From: Adlercreutzia sp. ZJ141
GTDB taxonomy: Bacteria > Actinomycetota > Coriobacteriia > Coriobacteriales > Eggerthellaceae
Direction of reading: 5' to 3'
DNA: 64,000 nt
Assembly (NCBI RefSeq): GCF_011038965.1
Contig: NZ_JAAKEB010000001.1
Location: 62,001-126,000, forward strand
In this document: positions 24,994 through 34,185 of the stretch, one piece after another
Layout: the number at the start of each line of letters is the position of its first letter
How positions within the stretch are numbered: the stretch's first letter is position 1
Made by a program: the position numbers and the translations under genes
The notes under the pieces: generated by a model
Database searches by the model: none
What the model was told of the DNA's origin: nothing
The model's input: the letters and a program-made list of their open reading frames with translations, nothing else

Positions 24994-27816
24994 ATGGCAG
25001 GTTTTCTCTCGAAGCTGCTGTCCGCTGGTGAGGGCAAGCAGGTGAAACGCTATCAGGCTTTGGCTCGCAAGGTGAACGATCTTGAACCTCGCATGATTGA
25101 ACTCGACGACGATCAGTTGCGGGAGTTAACGGCCGATTTCCGTCGACGCCTTGATGCGGGCTGTAAGTTGGATGATCTGTTGCCCGAGGCGTTTGCCGCT
25201 GTGCGTGAGGCAAGCAAGCGCACCACGGGGCTTCGGCATTTCGACGTGCAGCTTATCGGTGGCATGGCCTTACACGATGGACAGATCGCCGAGATGCGTA
25301 CCGGTGAAGGTAAGACACTTGTGTCAACGCTGGCGGGCTATTTAAACGCACTGCCAGGCAACAACGTGCACGTTGTTACGGTAAACGACTACCTGGCTCG
25401 CCGCGACAGCGAGTGGATGGGGCAAGTGTATCGCTTCATGGGGCTGTCGGTTGGCCTTATCCAAAACGGTATGCGTCCCGCCGACAAGAAGGAATCCTAT
25501 CGCGCTGATATTACGTACGGCACCAATTCCGAGTTCGGTTTTGACTACCTGCGTGACAACATGGTTACCAACGCAGGTGCGCGCGTGCAGCGCGGGCATC
25601 ACTTTGCCATTGTCGACGAGGTTGACTCTATTCTCATTGACGAGGCCCGCACGCCGCTTATCATATCGGGTGCTGGGTCGGCGGCTGCGGAAACCTATGT
25701 GAAGTTCGCGCGCGTTATGCCGGCGCTGCGTCTTGACGAAGACTTCAACATGGACGAGGCAAAACGCACCATCAACGCAACAGAAAGCGGCCTTGAAAGA
25801 ATCGAGGCCATGTTAGGTATCGATGACATCTACGCCGATCCGTCTGGCAGGTTGGCAAACCACTTACAGCAGGCATTAAAGGCGCAATTTTTGTTCCACC
25901 GTGATGTTGACTACGTGGTCGTGAACGGTGAAGTGAAAATCGTTGACGAGTTCACGGGGCGTATCATGGAGGGGCGGCGCTACTCGGAGGGCCTGCATCA
26001 GGCGCTTGAGGCGAAGGAGCGCGTGCGGGTGCGCGAGGAAAACCAGACCCTTGCTACTATTACGTTGCAGAACTACTTCCGCCTATACAATAAGCTCTCG
26101 GGCATGACAGGCACCGCGATGACCGAGGATTCCGAATTCCGTCAAATCTATAACCTGCCTGTCGTGGCTATTCCGCCGAACAAACCTGTTATTCGTGCCG
26201 ACGAGAATGATCTTATCTATCGCACCATCGACGCGAAATTTAAGGCTGTTGCCGACGATGTAGCTGCTCGTCATGCTGCTGGTCAGCCGTGCCTAATCGG
26301 CACGGTGTCCATTGAAAGCTCCGAGCGGCTTTCTCACCTGCTTGACAAGCGTGGTATTCCGCACGAGACTCTCAACGCGAAAAATCACGAGCGTGAGGCG
26401 CACATTGTGGCACAGGCGGGGCGCACCGGTGCGGTTACTATCGCTACAAACATGGCTGGGCGCGGTACCGACATCTTGCTGGGAGGCAACCCCGACATCC
26501 TCGTTGATGAGCGCCTGCGGGAGTTGGGCTACGACCCCGATGTCGAGGTGGGCGCCGAGGTTGAAGATGGGAAGATGCCGCCCGCGCCGCCCGAGGTACG
26601 CGCTGAAGCCTTGGCTCACTGCAAGGCTATTTGCAAGCAAGAAAACGAGCAGGTGCTAGCGGCGGGTGGCCTGTGTGTTATCGGCACCGAGCGCCACGAG
26701 AGCCGCCGTATTGACAATCAGCTGCGTGGTCGAAGTGGCCGCCAGGGTGACCCGGGCACCACGCAGTTCTATCTGTCGCTCGAAGACGACCTCATGCGCT
26801 TGTTCGGTGGTGATCGCATGGATTCCATCGGGCGGCTTATGGAAAAGACGAGCATGGAAGACGACATGCCCATTCAGGCGACCATGGTGTCCAAGGCGAT
26901 CGAAAACGCTCAGCGTCAGGTTGAGACGATGCATTTCGCCGCACGAAAGAACGTGCTCGAGTACGACGATGTTATGAACAAGCAGCGCGTCGCTATCTAC
27001 CAGGAGCGAAATGCGATTCTAGATGGCAAGGATATGTCAGAACGCATTCCTGTCATCATAACTGATGCGGTGGAGGAAGTGGTGAGCGAGAACTGCCCGC
27101 CTAAGTCCGCAAGTGACGACTGGGACGCACGCGCTGTCGACGCCTGGGCGGCCGAGATGACCGGGGCGAGCGACTTCCGTGTAAACGACGTTTCTCATGA
27201 CGATAGCCCATCTGAGGTGGCCTGCGCACTTGAAGACTACCTGTCTGGTGTCTACGAGGCTAAGCGCGCCGAGCTTGGGGATGCTGTGATGAGCACGCTG
27301 GAAAGCCAGGTGATGCTGCGCATCATCGACACGCGCTGGATGGCACATCTCTCCGACATGGACTACCTGAAAACCGGCATTGGTCTGCGCGCATTCGGTC
27401 AGCGAGATCCGCTGGTCGAGTACAAGAACGAGGCGTTTTCTGCTTTCAAGAATCTGACCGAGGGCATGTACGAGGACTACCTGCGCACGTTGCTGCGCCT
27501 GCAGGTGGCGGTAAAGCAGAATGCCCCTGATCTGCAGGAACACGAAAGCCCACTTGCCGGCAAGCTGACCTACTCCAATCCGGAACACGCGCTTGATTCC
27601 ACAGGTGTGGGAAGCGCTGTTGCCCGAAACGCCCGCACAGGAAGTTCCTCGTCGCCGAGCGCTCCTGCAGCAGCGGGGCAGACACCGAATAAGCCTGCGC
27701 CGCAAAAGGTACAAACCTACGTGAAGGACAAAGACGATCCCTTCGCGAATGTCGGCCGCAACGACCCGTGCCCTTGCGGCAGCGGTAAGAAGTTCAAGAA
27801 ATGCCACGGTGCGTGA
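24994..27816 (+). CDS. secA: Preprotein translocase ATPase SecA
   Basis: 940 residues, full length. Motifs in order: MRTGEGKTL (Walker A, near residue 100), VDEVDSILIDEARTPLIISG (Walker B and preprotein-binding start), the helicase-type TNMAGRGTDI, and RRIDNQLRGRSGRQGDPG. The C-terminus carries a zinc-binding SEC-C tail (CPCGSGKKFKKCH). SecA drives export of unfolded proteins through SecYEG. The frame continues upstream to 24757, but the SecA start MAGFLSKLL with GAAGGGAAGG before it fixes the ATG at 24994. A stem-loop (27833-27841 with 27868-27876) separates it from prfB. Confidence 0.97.
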   Translation: MAGFLSKLLSAGEGKQVKRYQALARKVNDLEPRMIELDDDQLRELTADFRRRLDAGCKLDDLLPEAFAAVREASKRTTGLRHFDVQLIGGMALHDGQIAEMRTGEGKTLVSTLAGYLNALPGNNVHVVTVNDYLARRDSEWMGQVYRFMGLSVGLIQNGMRPADKKESYRADITYGTNSEFGFDYLRDNMVTNAGARVQRGHHFAIVDEVDSILIDEARTPLIISGAGSAAAETYVKFARVMPALRLDEDFNMDEAKRTINATESGLERIEAMLGIDDIYADPSGRLANHLQQALKAQFLFHRDVDYVVVNGEVKIVDEFTGRIMEGRRYSEGLHQALEAKERVRVREENQTLATITLQNYFRLYNKLSGMTGTAMTEDSEFRQIYNLPVVAIPPNKPVIRADENDLIYRTIDAKFKAVADDVAARHAAGQPCLIGTVSIESSERLSHLLDKRGIPHETLNAKNHEREAHIVAQAGRTGAVTIATNMAGRGTDILLGGNPDILVDERLRELGYDPDVEVGAEVEDGKMPPAPPEVRAEALAHCKAICKQENEQVLAAGGLCVIGTERHESRRIDNQLRGRSGRQGDPGTTQFYLSLEDDLMRLFGGDRMDSIGRLMEKTSMEDDMPIQATMVSKAIENAQRQVETMHFAARKNVLEYDDVMNKQRVAIYQERNAILDGKDMSERIPVIITDAVEEVVSENCPPKSASDDWDARAVDAWAAEMTGASDFRVNDVSHDDSPSEVACALEDYLSGVYEAKRAELGDAVMSTLESQVMLRIIDTRWMAHLSDMDYLKTGIGLRAFGQRDPLVEYKNEAFSAFKNLTEGMYEDYLRTLLRLQVAVKQNAPDLQEHESPLAGKLTYSNPEHALDSTGVGSAVARNARTGSSSSPSAPAAAGQTPNKPAPQKVQTYVKDKDDPFANVGRNDPCPCGSGKKFKKCHGA

Positions 27817-27930
27817 CACGTCTGACATGTGCAGCGTTTTTACGGCGAAATAATTATTGAGCGCTGCAAAAACGCTTGCTGACGTTACGAACGACCTGTT
27901 ACCGGTGGTTTTCGATACTGGAAAGACGAT

Positions 27931-29025
27931 ATGGCTGACAAAGAGAACAAGGAACTCGAAGAACTCGCCCGCCGCGTTGCCGATGCGCGAGCTTATCTGC
28001 ACGTTGATGAGAGAATCACTGAGCTTGAGCGCCTTGATGACGAGCTTGCAAGTCCTGGCTTTTGGGAGGATGCCGACCGCGCGCAAGCCGTGTCTAAGCA
28101 GGCGAGCGACATTCGCGACACCCTTGCCGAATACGACAATGCATGTTCGCTACTCGAAGATGCTTCCGCGGCGCTTGAGCTGGCGGGTGAGGACGAGTCA
28201 TTTTTGCAGGAATGGCGTACAGCATGCATACGGCTTGTTCGACTGCTTGATACCATGGAGGTAAACTCGTGGTTCTCTGGCCGGTTTGATGCGGGGGATG
28301 CCATCGTGTCGGTAAACCCTGGTCAGGGTGGCCTTGAGGCGCAGGACTGGACGGAAATGCTCTATCGCATGTTTGCGCGCTACGCCGAGAGCAAGGGCTG
28401 GAAGGTGTCGGTGCTCGATGCGGTTCCCGGCGAAATTATCGGCATGGACCGCGTGACCATTCAAGTTGAGGGGCGCAACGCCTATGGCATGCTGCGAAGC
28501 GAAGTGGGCGTTCACCGGCTCGTGCGCATATCGCCGACCGACATCAAGAAGCGCCGACAGACAACGTTTGCGGCTGTGGAAGTGATGCCTGTGCTTTCCG
28601 ATGACATTGAGGTTGATCTGAATCCCGCCGACGTACGTGTTGACGTATATCGCGCAAGTGGCCCGGGCGGGCAGTGCGTGAACACTACCGACTCAGCCGT
28701 ACGTCTGACGCATATCCCTACGGGCACGGTGGTAACGTGTCAGAATCAGAAGTCACAGCTGCAGAATAAAGAAGTTGCCTTTAAGGTGCTGCGAGCCAAG
28801 CTTTACGAGCTGGAAGAGCAGCGGCGTGCCCGCGAGATCGACGAGTTGCGTGGCGAGCATTTGGACAACTCGTTTGGCAGCCAGATACGCAACTATGTGC
28901 TGTATCCCTACCAGCTGGTGAAGGACTTACGAAGCGGCGTGGAGACAGGCAATGTCGACGCCGTGCTTGGTGGCGATCTCGACGAGTTCGTCATTGGCTA
29001 TCACAAATGGAAGGCGTCGAATTAG
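27931..29025 (+). CDS. prfB: Peptide chain release factor 2
   Basis: 364 residues. It has the peptidyl-tRNA hydrolysis motif GGQ in SGPGGQCVNTTDSAVR (near residue 246) and the RF2-type ending (GVETGNVDAVLGGDLDEFV). It terminates translation at UGA and UAA. Two features are unusual. The whole gene is one frame with CTG CAC where many bacteria have the CTT TGA C programmed frameshift, so autoregulation by frameshifting is absent. The codon-reading tripeptide, SPF in typical RF2, reads SPT here (RLVRISPTDIKKRRQ). It follows secA, as in many bacteria. Confidence 0.95.
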   Translation: MADKENKELEELARRVADARAYLHVDERITELERLDDELASPGFWEDADRAQAVSKQASDIRDTLAEYDNACSLLEDASAALELAGEDESFLQEWRTACIRLVRLLDTMEVNSWFSGRFDAGDAIVSVNPGQGGLEAQDWTEMLYRMFARYAESKGWKVSVLDAVPGEIIGMDRVTIQVEGRNAYGMLRSEVGVHRLVRISPTDIKKRRQTTFAAVEVMPVLSDDIEVDLNPADVRVDVYRASGPGGQCVNTTDSAVRLTHIPTGTVVTCQNQKSQLQNKEVAFKVLRAKLYELEEQRRAREIDELRGEHLDNSFGSQIRNYVLYPYQLVKDLRSGVETGNVDAVLGGDLDEFVIGYHKWKASN

Positions 29026-29217
29026 GGCACTGAGTGGGGGACATCGGATTCTGAGGCGTTCTTTGCGAAGCGTTATCGAGAGGCACTCTTCAAGAAGTGT
29101 TCTTTCTATCGGATTGCTTGTCGGCCGCATCCGCGCTCGTCTTGTGTACCTCGCGTATCGTACAACGGTGTGTTCCTGTGTAGAAACTCCTTTGAATGTG
29201 CACCCCGTTTGCGCGGG

Positions 29218-29228
29218 TGTGCTATACA
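29218..29228 (+). promoter_or_regulatory. Possible extended -10 promoter of the transketolase genes
   Basis: TGCTATACA (29220-29228) is an extended -10 pattern 45 bases before the ATG at 29273. No -35 at normal spacing is seen, as expected for extended -10 promoters. The rest of the 247-base gap after prfB shows nothing else. Confidence 0.35.
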
Positions 29229-29272
29229 CTGTTACCTCGTGATAGAGCGTTTCACTCGTGAAAGGTTGACTG

Positions 29273-30112
29273 ATGGACAACGTCCAACTGCAACAGAAGG
29301 CTCGGCAGATGCGCATCGACATCGTGCGCATGATATCCGAGGCAGGAAGCGGGCATCCGGGAGGGTCGCTGTCGTGTACCGACATCCTGGTTGCCCTGTA
29401 TTTCGGCGGCGTGCTGAAGCACGATCCCGCAAACCCCCAATGGAACGAGCGCGATCGCTTCGTTCTGGCGAAGGGACACGCTGCGCCAGCCCAGTATGCG
29501 GCGCTCGCTGAGGCGGGCTATTTCCCGCGCGAAGAGCTTATGACGCTTCGCAAACTGGGAACGCGCCTGCAAGGGCATCCTGATTCGAATCTACTGCCCG
29601 GTATAGAGGTGTCTACTGGGTCACTCGGGCAGGGGCTGTCCATTGCCTGCGGCATGGCCTGTGGGCTTAAACTCGACGGCACTGGCCAGACGGTGTTTAC
29701 CGTGCTCGGTGATGGCGAATGCCAAGAAGGACAGGTGTGGGAGGCGGCTATGTTTGCTGCTCACCGCAAGCTCGACAATCTCGTTGCCATCGTCGATCGC
29801 AACTGCCTGCAGATCGACGGCAATACCGCAGATGTGTGTGATCCTGGTAACGTGGCACAGAAGTTTGCTGCCTTTGGTTGGGACGTGAGTGAGGTTGACG
29901 GCCACGATATCGCGGCACTCATTGAGGTGTTACAGCAAGCGAAGGAGTCACACGGTGGCGCGCCCCATGCCATCATAGCGAAGACCGTGAAAGGTAAAGG
30001 TGTGTCCTTCATGGAGGACCAGGCGGGTTGGCACGGCAAGGCACCCAATGCCGAGCAGACTCAACTCGCTCTCGCCGAACTCGATGATCGCAAGGAGGCA
30101 AGCTGTGGTTAA
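29273..30112 (+). CDS. Transketolase, N-terminal (thiamine-diphosphate-binding) subunit
   Basis: 279 residues covering the first half of transketolase. Motifs are SGHPGGSLSCTDILVALYF, LAKGHAAPAQYAAL, STGSLGQGLSIACG, and the thiamine-diphosphate/magnesium motif GDGECQEGQVWEA with the downstream DRNCLQIDG. It pairs with the next gene to make the whole enzyme, which interconverts sugar phosphates in the non-oxidative pentose phosphate pathway. The split form is common in anaerobes. It overlaps the C-terminal gene by 8 bases. Confidence 0.95.
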   Translation: MDNVQLQQKARQMRIDIVRMISEAGSGHPGGSLSCTDILVALYFGGVLKHDPANPQWNERDRFVLAKGHAAPAQYAALAEAGYFPREELMTLRKLGTRLQGHPDSNLLPGIEVSTGSLGQGLSIACGMACGLKLDGTGQTVFTVLGDGECQEGQVWEAAMFAAHRKLDNLVAIVDRNCLQIDGNTADVCDPGNVAQKFAAFGWDVSEVDGHDIAALIEVLQQAKESHGGAPHAIIAKTVKGKGVSFMEDQAGWHGKAPNAEQTQLALAELDDRKEASCG

Positions 30113-31088
30113 GCGTGCAGATGAAGAGCAGTCCCAGGTAAAGCGCGCAACGCGCGCGGCATACGGCGTCACGTTGGCTCATCTTGCCGATGAGGGGCTG
30201 CCGGTGGTCGCGGTTGACGCCGACCTAACCGGATCGACAACGACGAAAAAGTTTGCGCAGGCAAGCCCCGACTATGCTGACCGCTTGTTCAATTGCGGTA
30301 TTGCCGAGCAGAACATGGTGGACGTGGCGGCTGGCTTGGCTGCCACCGGCCACATCGCGTTTACCGGCTCATTTGCGGTGTTCGGTACGGGTCGCGCGTA
30401 CGATCAGATTCGCAATACGGTGTGCTACAGCAATCTGAACGTGAAGATTGCTCCCACCCATGCTGGTATATCCGTAGGCCCCGACGGCGGAAGCCATCAG
30501 ATGCTCGAGGATATCTCACTCATGCGTGGCCTTCCCGGCATGAAAGTGCTGGTGCCTGCCGACTATGCGGCAGCGGAAGCGGCTCTGAAGCTTGCCGCAT
30601 ACACACCCGGTCCGGTGTACGTGCGCATGGGAAGGGCATCGGTACCCGCTGTGTACGCCGATGGTGTCGAGTTGGAAATGGGTCGCGCCTACGTGCTGCG
30701 CGAGGGATCTGATTGCACTATTGTTGCGTGCGGTGTTATGGTTGAGCAGGCGCTTTCTGCTGCGGCAACCCTTGCTGAACAGGGGATTTCCGCTGAGGTT
30801 ATCGACGCATTTTGCGTGAAGCCTCTTGATGTGGATACCATCGCCGCCAGTGTTGCAAAGACCGGTTGCGCGGTGACGGTCGAAGAACACAGTGTGCTTG
30901 GAGGCTTAGGTTCCGCAGTGGCTGAAACACTTGCTGCTACACATCCAGCACCGGTTGAGTTCGTTGGTATGCGCGATCGCTTCGGTAAGTCGGGCGAGTT
31001 CGCCGAGCTGCTCGAGTACTTCGACATGGGTGTACCGGCGATTGTCGAAGCTGTGAAGAGGGTAAAAGCCCGCGTAGCTATCTGCTAA
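30105..31088 (+). CDS. Transketolase, C-terminal (pyrimidine-binding) subunit
   Basis: 327 residues. The pyrimidine-binding domain shows VDADLTGSTTT, FNCGIAEQNMVDVAAGLA and the C-terminal transketolase domain starts near residue 190 with VELEMGRAYVLREG and ends with EEHSVLGGLGSAVAE. The start is a GTG at 30105 with AGGAGG 6 bases before it; the frame is open upstream only inside the partner gene. Together the two subunits form the active site. Confidence 0.95.
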   Translation: MVKRADEEQSQVKRATRAAYGVTLAHLADEGLPVVAVDADLTGSTTTKKFAQASPDYADRLFNCGIAEQNMVDVAAGLAATGHIAFTGSFAVFGTGRAYDQIRNTVCYSNLNVKIAPTHAGISVGPDGGSHQMLEDISLMRGLPGMKVLVPADYAAAEAALKLAAYTPGPVYVRMGRASVPAVYADGVELEMGRAYVLREGSDCTIVACGVMVEQALSAAATLAEQGISAEVIDAFCVKPLDVDTIAASVAKTGCAVTVEEHSVLGGLGSAVAETLAATHPAPVEFVGMRDRFGKSGEFAELLEYFDMGVPAIVEAVKRVKARVAIC

Positions 31089-31133
31089 ACTGGTATACGT
31101 CTCAGTACATCTACAACCTGAACGGAGCATTCT

Positions 31134-31979
31134 GTGACAAACGATCTCAGCCAAGGGGTTCCTGCGCGCCATGCGCGGCGCAGCGGGGGTGCTCATGCTG
31201 CGTCGGCTCGGCAGGTGACCTCTCAGCTTTCGGCATCGCTTCCGGTGCTCGAGGTCGATGACGTGCCGCAACAGATGGGCAAACCGGTCATCACCTTCGA
31301 TCATGTGACGAAAATCTATCCTGCCCAGCCGAACAATCCGGCGCTTGACGATATCTCCCTCCAAATATATGCGGGCGAGTTTGTCTTTTTGGTCGGCCAT
31401 TCTGGTTCGGGTAAATCGACATTTATTCGTATGCTCACGCGCGAGATTAAGCCGACACAAGGTCATATCTACGTCGCCGACGAGGATTTGGGTTCCATGC
31501 GTAACTGGCGCGTGCCCTACCTGCGCCGCAATATTGGCTGCGTGTTCCAAGACTTCAAACTGCTGCCGAACAAGACGGTGTTTGAGAATGTGGCGTTTGC
31601 GCTTGAGGTAATTGGCAAGAATCGCCACGTCATCAAGACGCAGGTACCCGAGGTGCTACGCCTGGTAGGCTTGCAGGATAAGCTGGGGAAACTACCCGAT
31701 CAGCTTTCCGGCGGCGAGCAGCAGCGTGTGTCTATTGCACGTGCCATCGTGAATCGCCCCCCGATGCTCATCTGTGACGAGCCGACGGGTAACCTCGATC
31801 CGCAAACGTCTCGCGGTATTATGGACCTGCTCGAGCGAATCAACCGCACGGGTACAACGGTATTGGTGGCAACGCATGACCGCGAAATGGTGGACAACAT
31901 GCGTCGCCGCGTTATCGCCCTCGACCGCGGTCATCTGACGCGCGACCAAGACAGGGGGGTGTACGGTTTCGATGCGTAG
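31134..31979 (+). CDS. ftsE: Cell division ATP-binding protein FtsE
   Basis: 281 residues. The ABC ATPase core has GHSGSGKST (Walker A), [15 protein letters not shown] (signature) and [12 protein letters not shown] (Walker B). FtsE with FtsX forms a membrane complex that switches on peptidoglycan hydrolases at the septum. The GTG at 31134 with a GGAG site gives a Ser/Ala-rich N-terminal extension of about 45 residues ahead of the usual start (near [10 protein letters not shown]). An ATG at 31275 lacks a ribosome site. It overlaps ftsX by 8 bases. Confidence 0.94.
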   Translation: MTNDLSQGVPARHARRSGGAHAASARQVTSQLSASLPVLEVDDVPQQMGKPVITFDHVTKIYPAQPNNPALDDISLQIYAGEFVFLVGHSGSGKSTFIRMLTREIKPTQGHIYVADEDLGSMRNWRVPYLRRNIGCVFQDFKLLPNKTVFENVAFALEVIGKNRHVIKTQVPEVLRLVGLQDKLGKLPDQLSGGEQQRVSIARAIVNRPPMLICDEPTGNLDPQTSRGIMDLLERINRTGTTVLVATHDREMVDNMRRRVIALDRGHLTRDQDRGVYGFDA

Positions 31980-32886
31980 TCTTATCTATTTCCTGCGTGA
32001 GTCGGTTAAGGGGTTCTCTCGCAACCTTTCCACGGCGCTCGGTTCGATCGTTACTATTTTCCTTTCGCTGCTCATCATTGGCATCTTTTTGATGGGTGGT
32101 ATTGTCATTGAGAACATCGTGAGCTCGGTGGAAAGTGAGGTGTCCATCACTGCCTACATCGCCGACGAGGCATCGGAGGCCGACATCTCGAAGACCAAGA
32201 GCTTCATCGAAGGGCTTGAGGGCGTGGCGTCGGTTGGCTTTACCACCAAGGATCAGGCGCTGGAGAACTTCCGTAACTCGATGACTTCAAACCCCGAGAT
32301 CATCGATCAGCTTGATGGTGAAAACCCGCTTCCCGCCTCCATTGATGTGGAATTGTCCGACCCGCAGTTGGTCGAGCAAGTGGCGGCTTCCATTGAGAGT
32401 AATTCCACCTTTGCTTCGATCTGTGACAACCCAAGCGATCCATCTGAATCGCTGAAGTACGGTCAGAAAACCGTTGAGAAGCTGTTCTCGTTGACGAGCT
32501 ACATTCGCTACATCGGCATTGCGCTCGTGGCGCTACTCATCTTCATTGCCATGGTGTTCATTAACAACACCATCAGACTCGCCATCTTGGCGCGTCGCAA
32601 GGAGATTGCCATCATGCGATTGGTGGGTGCTTCGAATGGCTTCATTCGCGGGCCCTTCCTGATGGAAGGTGCGTTGCATGCGCTTATTGGATCGCTGCTT
32701 TCAGTTGGCGCACTCGAGCTTTTGCGCCGCTTCGCGCTTCCGCAGCTGCAAAATGCGCTTACCTGGTTGCCTATCGACATTGGTGGCAGCATCATGGCGA
32801 TGATCTATGTGGCTCTTATCGTTGCTGGCTTGGTCATTGGTTTGATCGGCTCTGCGTTTGCCATGGGCCGCTACCTGAAGGTCTAG
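31972..32886 (+). CDS. ftsX: Cell division membrane protein FtsX
   Basis: 304 residues with four membrane helices. One helix lies near residues 22-45. An extracytoplasmic domain follows to about residue 175. Three C-terminal helices contain the FtsX/LolE-type [18 protein letters not shown] segment. It transmits FtsE ATPase action to a periplasmic/extracellular hydrolase partner. The usual M23-type hydrolase or EnvC partner gene is not adjacent; an S41 homologue is. Confidence 0.95.
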   Translation: MRSLIYFLRESVKGFSRNLSTALGSIVTIFLSLLIIGIFLMGGIVIENIVSSVESEVSITAYIADEASEADISKTKSFIEGLEGVASVGFTTKDQALENFRNSMTSNPEIIDQLDGENPLPASIDVELSDPQLVEQVAASIESNSTFASICDNPSDPSESLKYGQKTVEKLFSLTSYIRYIGIALVALLIFIAMVFINNTIRLAILARRKEIAIMRLVGASNGFIRGPFLMEGALHALIGSLLSVGALELLRRFALPQLQNALTWLPIDIGGSIMAMIYVALIVAGLVIGLIGSAFAMGRYLKV

Positions 32887-32902
32887 CTTACGTTTCGCGA
32901 GT

Positions 32903-34183
32903 ATGGGCGAGGTAAAGAACAGTAAACATGCGGCGGCGTCCGAGCGTCATGCTCGGACCCGCCTTGTTCGTTTGGTGAAGGTGATGCTCTTCGCCTTACT
33001 TTTGTGCACGGTGTTCGTGATGGGGTTTGTCGTGCGCGGTCAGAGTAACCTGCTCGAATCGCTCGGTTTCCCTCGTTACGCTGCCGATGTGGATCGCAAT
33101 CCGGGTGCCACCGTGTCGGGCGATACGTACGATTCCATTGGTGCGCGCATGGAAGAAGTTGAGGGCATAACGAAGAACTATAGCCTCAATACGTACGATT
33201 TGGATGTTGCTACGCATAAGGTTTTAGACGCGTTTTCTGAAGCGACGGCCGACCCATACTTTGACTACTTCGACGCCGATCGCTACGCGGTACTTTTGCA
33301 GGAAGCATCTGGTATCACTTCGGGTATTGGCGTTCTGTTCTCCGAAAAGGATGGGCGCGCTTATGCAGCCGATGTGTTCGAAGAGTCGGCAGCGCAAGCT
33401 GCCGGCGTGCAGCAGGGCGACACCGTGATTGCTATCGATGGTGAGCGTGATCATGATTGGACGATGACAGAGGTTACCTCGCGCTTGCTTCAAGCGGAAG
33501 GTGATCCGGTGATTATCACCTGGCGGCGCGCCTCGGCTGCTGAAGGCGATGACGATATATCCTACACCACAACACTTGACTGTTCGAGCTATTCGATTAA
33601 GAATGTCGAAACGCGCCTGGAGGGCACAACGGGCGTTATTACGCTGCGCCAGTTAAGCCAAAACTCGACCGAGTTGGTGGCAAACGCGGTGGCTGATTTA
33701 AGAATACAGGGGGCAACTTCGTTCGTTCTCGATTTGCGCGACAATCCTGGCGGTTTTCTCACGCAGGCGGTAAACATCGCGAGCCTGTTTGTGGAAAGCG
33801 GCACAATCGTGAACATATCCACGCGTGAGTCCGATGAGACCGCGCGTACAGCAACAGGCGACGCTATTACCGATGCGCCGCTGGTGGTGCTGGTGAATGG
33901 ACACACGGGAGCTGCGGCTGAAGTGCTCGCGGCGGCGTTGCAAGACAACGAGCGTGCCATACTGGTGGGTGAAAAGACCCTGGGAAAAGGATCAGTGCAG
34001 GTGATGCGCGCCTTGAGCTTCGGCGGTGCTTTGCGCTACACCGCGGCGTATTATCAGACCCCGCTTGGGCATGACATCGATGGGGTGGGAATCGCCCCCA
34101 CTATTACTGTCTCACCGTCGGGAGAAGATGACAACCAGATGCAGTTGGCGCTGGAAACGGCGCTGTCAGTTTCGGCGGATTAG
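32903..34183 (+). CDS. S41-family (C-terminal processing) protease homologue lacking the catalytic serine
   Basis: 426 residues: an N-terminal membrane helix (about 25-48), a PDZ domain (about 130-220, with AAQAAGVQQGDTVIAIDG), and a tail-specific protease domain (LDLRDNPGGFLTQAVN, then GHTGAAAEVLAAALQDN and VGEKTLGKGSVQ). In the family the serine lies exactly 25 residues before the catalytic lysine, in the pattern SAxE. Here that position is Ala337 (GCT at 33911-33913) while Lys362 is kept. So it is predicted to be a proteolytically dead, membrane-anchored PDZ protein, perhaps a scaffold for FtsEX. It lies 16 bases after ftsX. No other reading of the frame restores a serine. Confidence 0.85.
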   Translation: MGEVKNSKHAAASERHARTRLVRLVKVMLFALLLCTVFVMGFVVRGQSNLLESLGFPRYAADVDRNPGATVSGDTYDSIGARMEEVEGITKNYSLNTYDLDVATHKVLDAFSEATADPYFDYFDADRYAVLLQEASGITSGIGVLFSEKDGRAYAADVFEESAAQAAGVQQGDTVIAIDGERDHDWTMTEVTSRLLQAEGDPVIITWRRASAAEGDDDISYTTTLDCSSYSIKNVETRLEGTTGVITLRQLSQNSTELVANAVADLRIQGATSFVLDLRDNPGGFLTQAVNIASLFVESGTIVNISTRESDETARTATGDAITDAPLVVLVNGHTGAAAEVLAAALQDNERAILVGEKTLGKGSVQVMRALSFGGALRYTAAYYQTPLGHDIDGVGIAPTITVSPSGEDDNQMQLALETALSVSAD

Positions 34184-34185
34184 CT

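Noticed and set aside
27833-27876. AGCGTTTTT/AAAAACGCT inverted repeat between secA and prfB as a terminator
   Set aside because: The 26-base loop and the T-run inside the stem do not fit a Rho-independent terminator.
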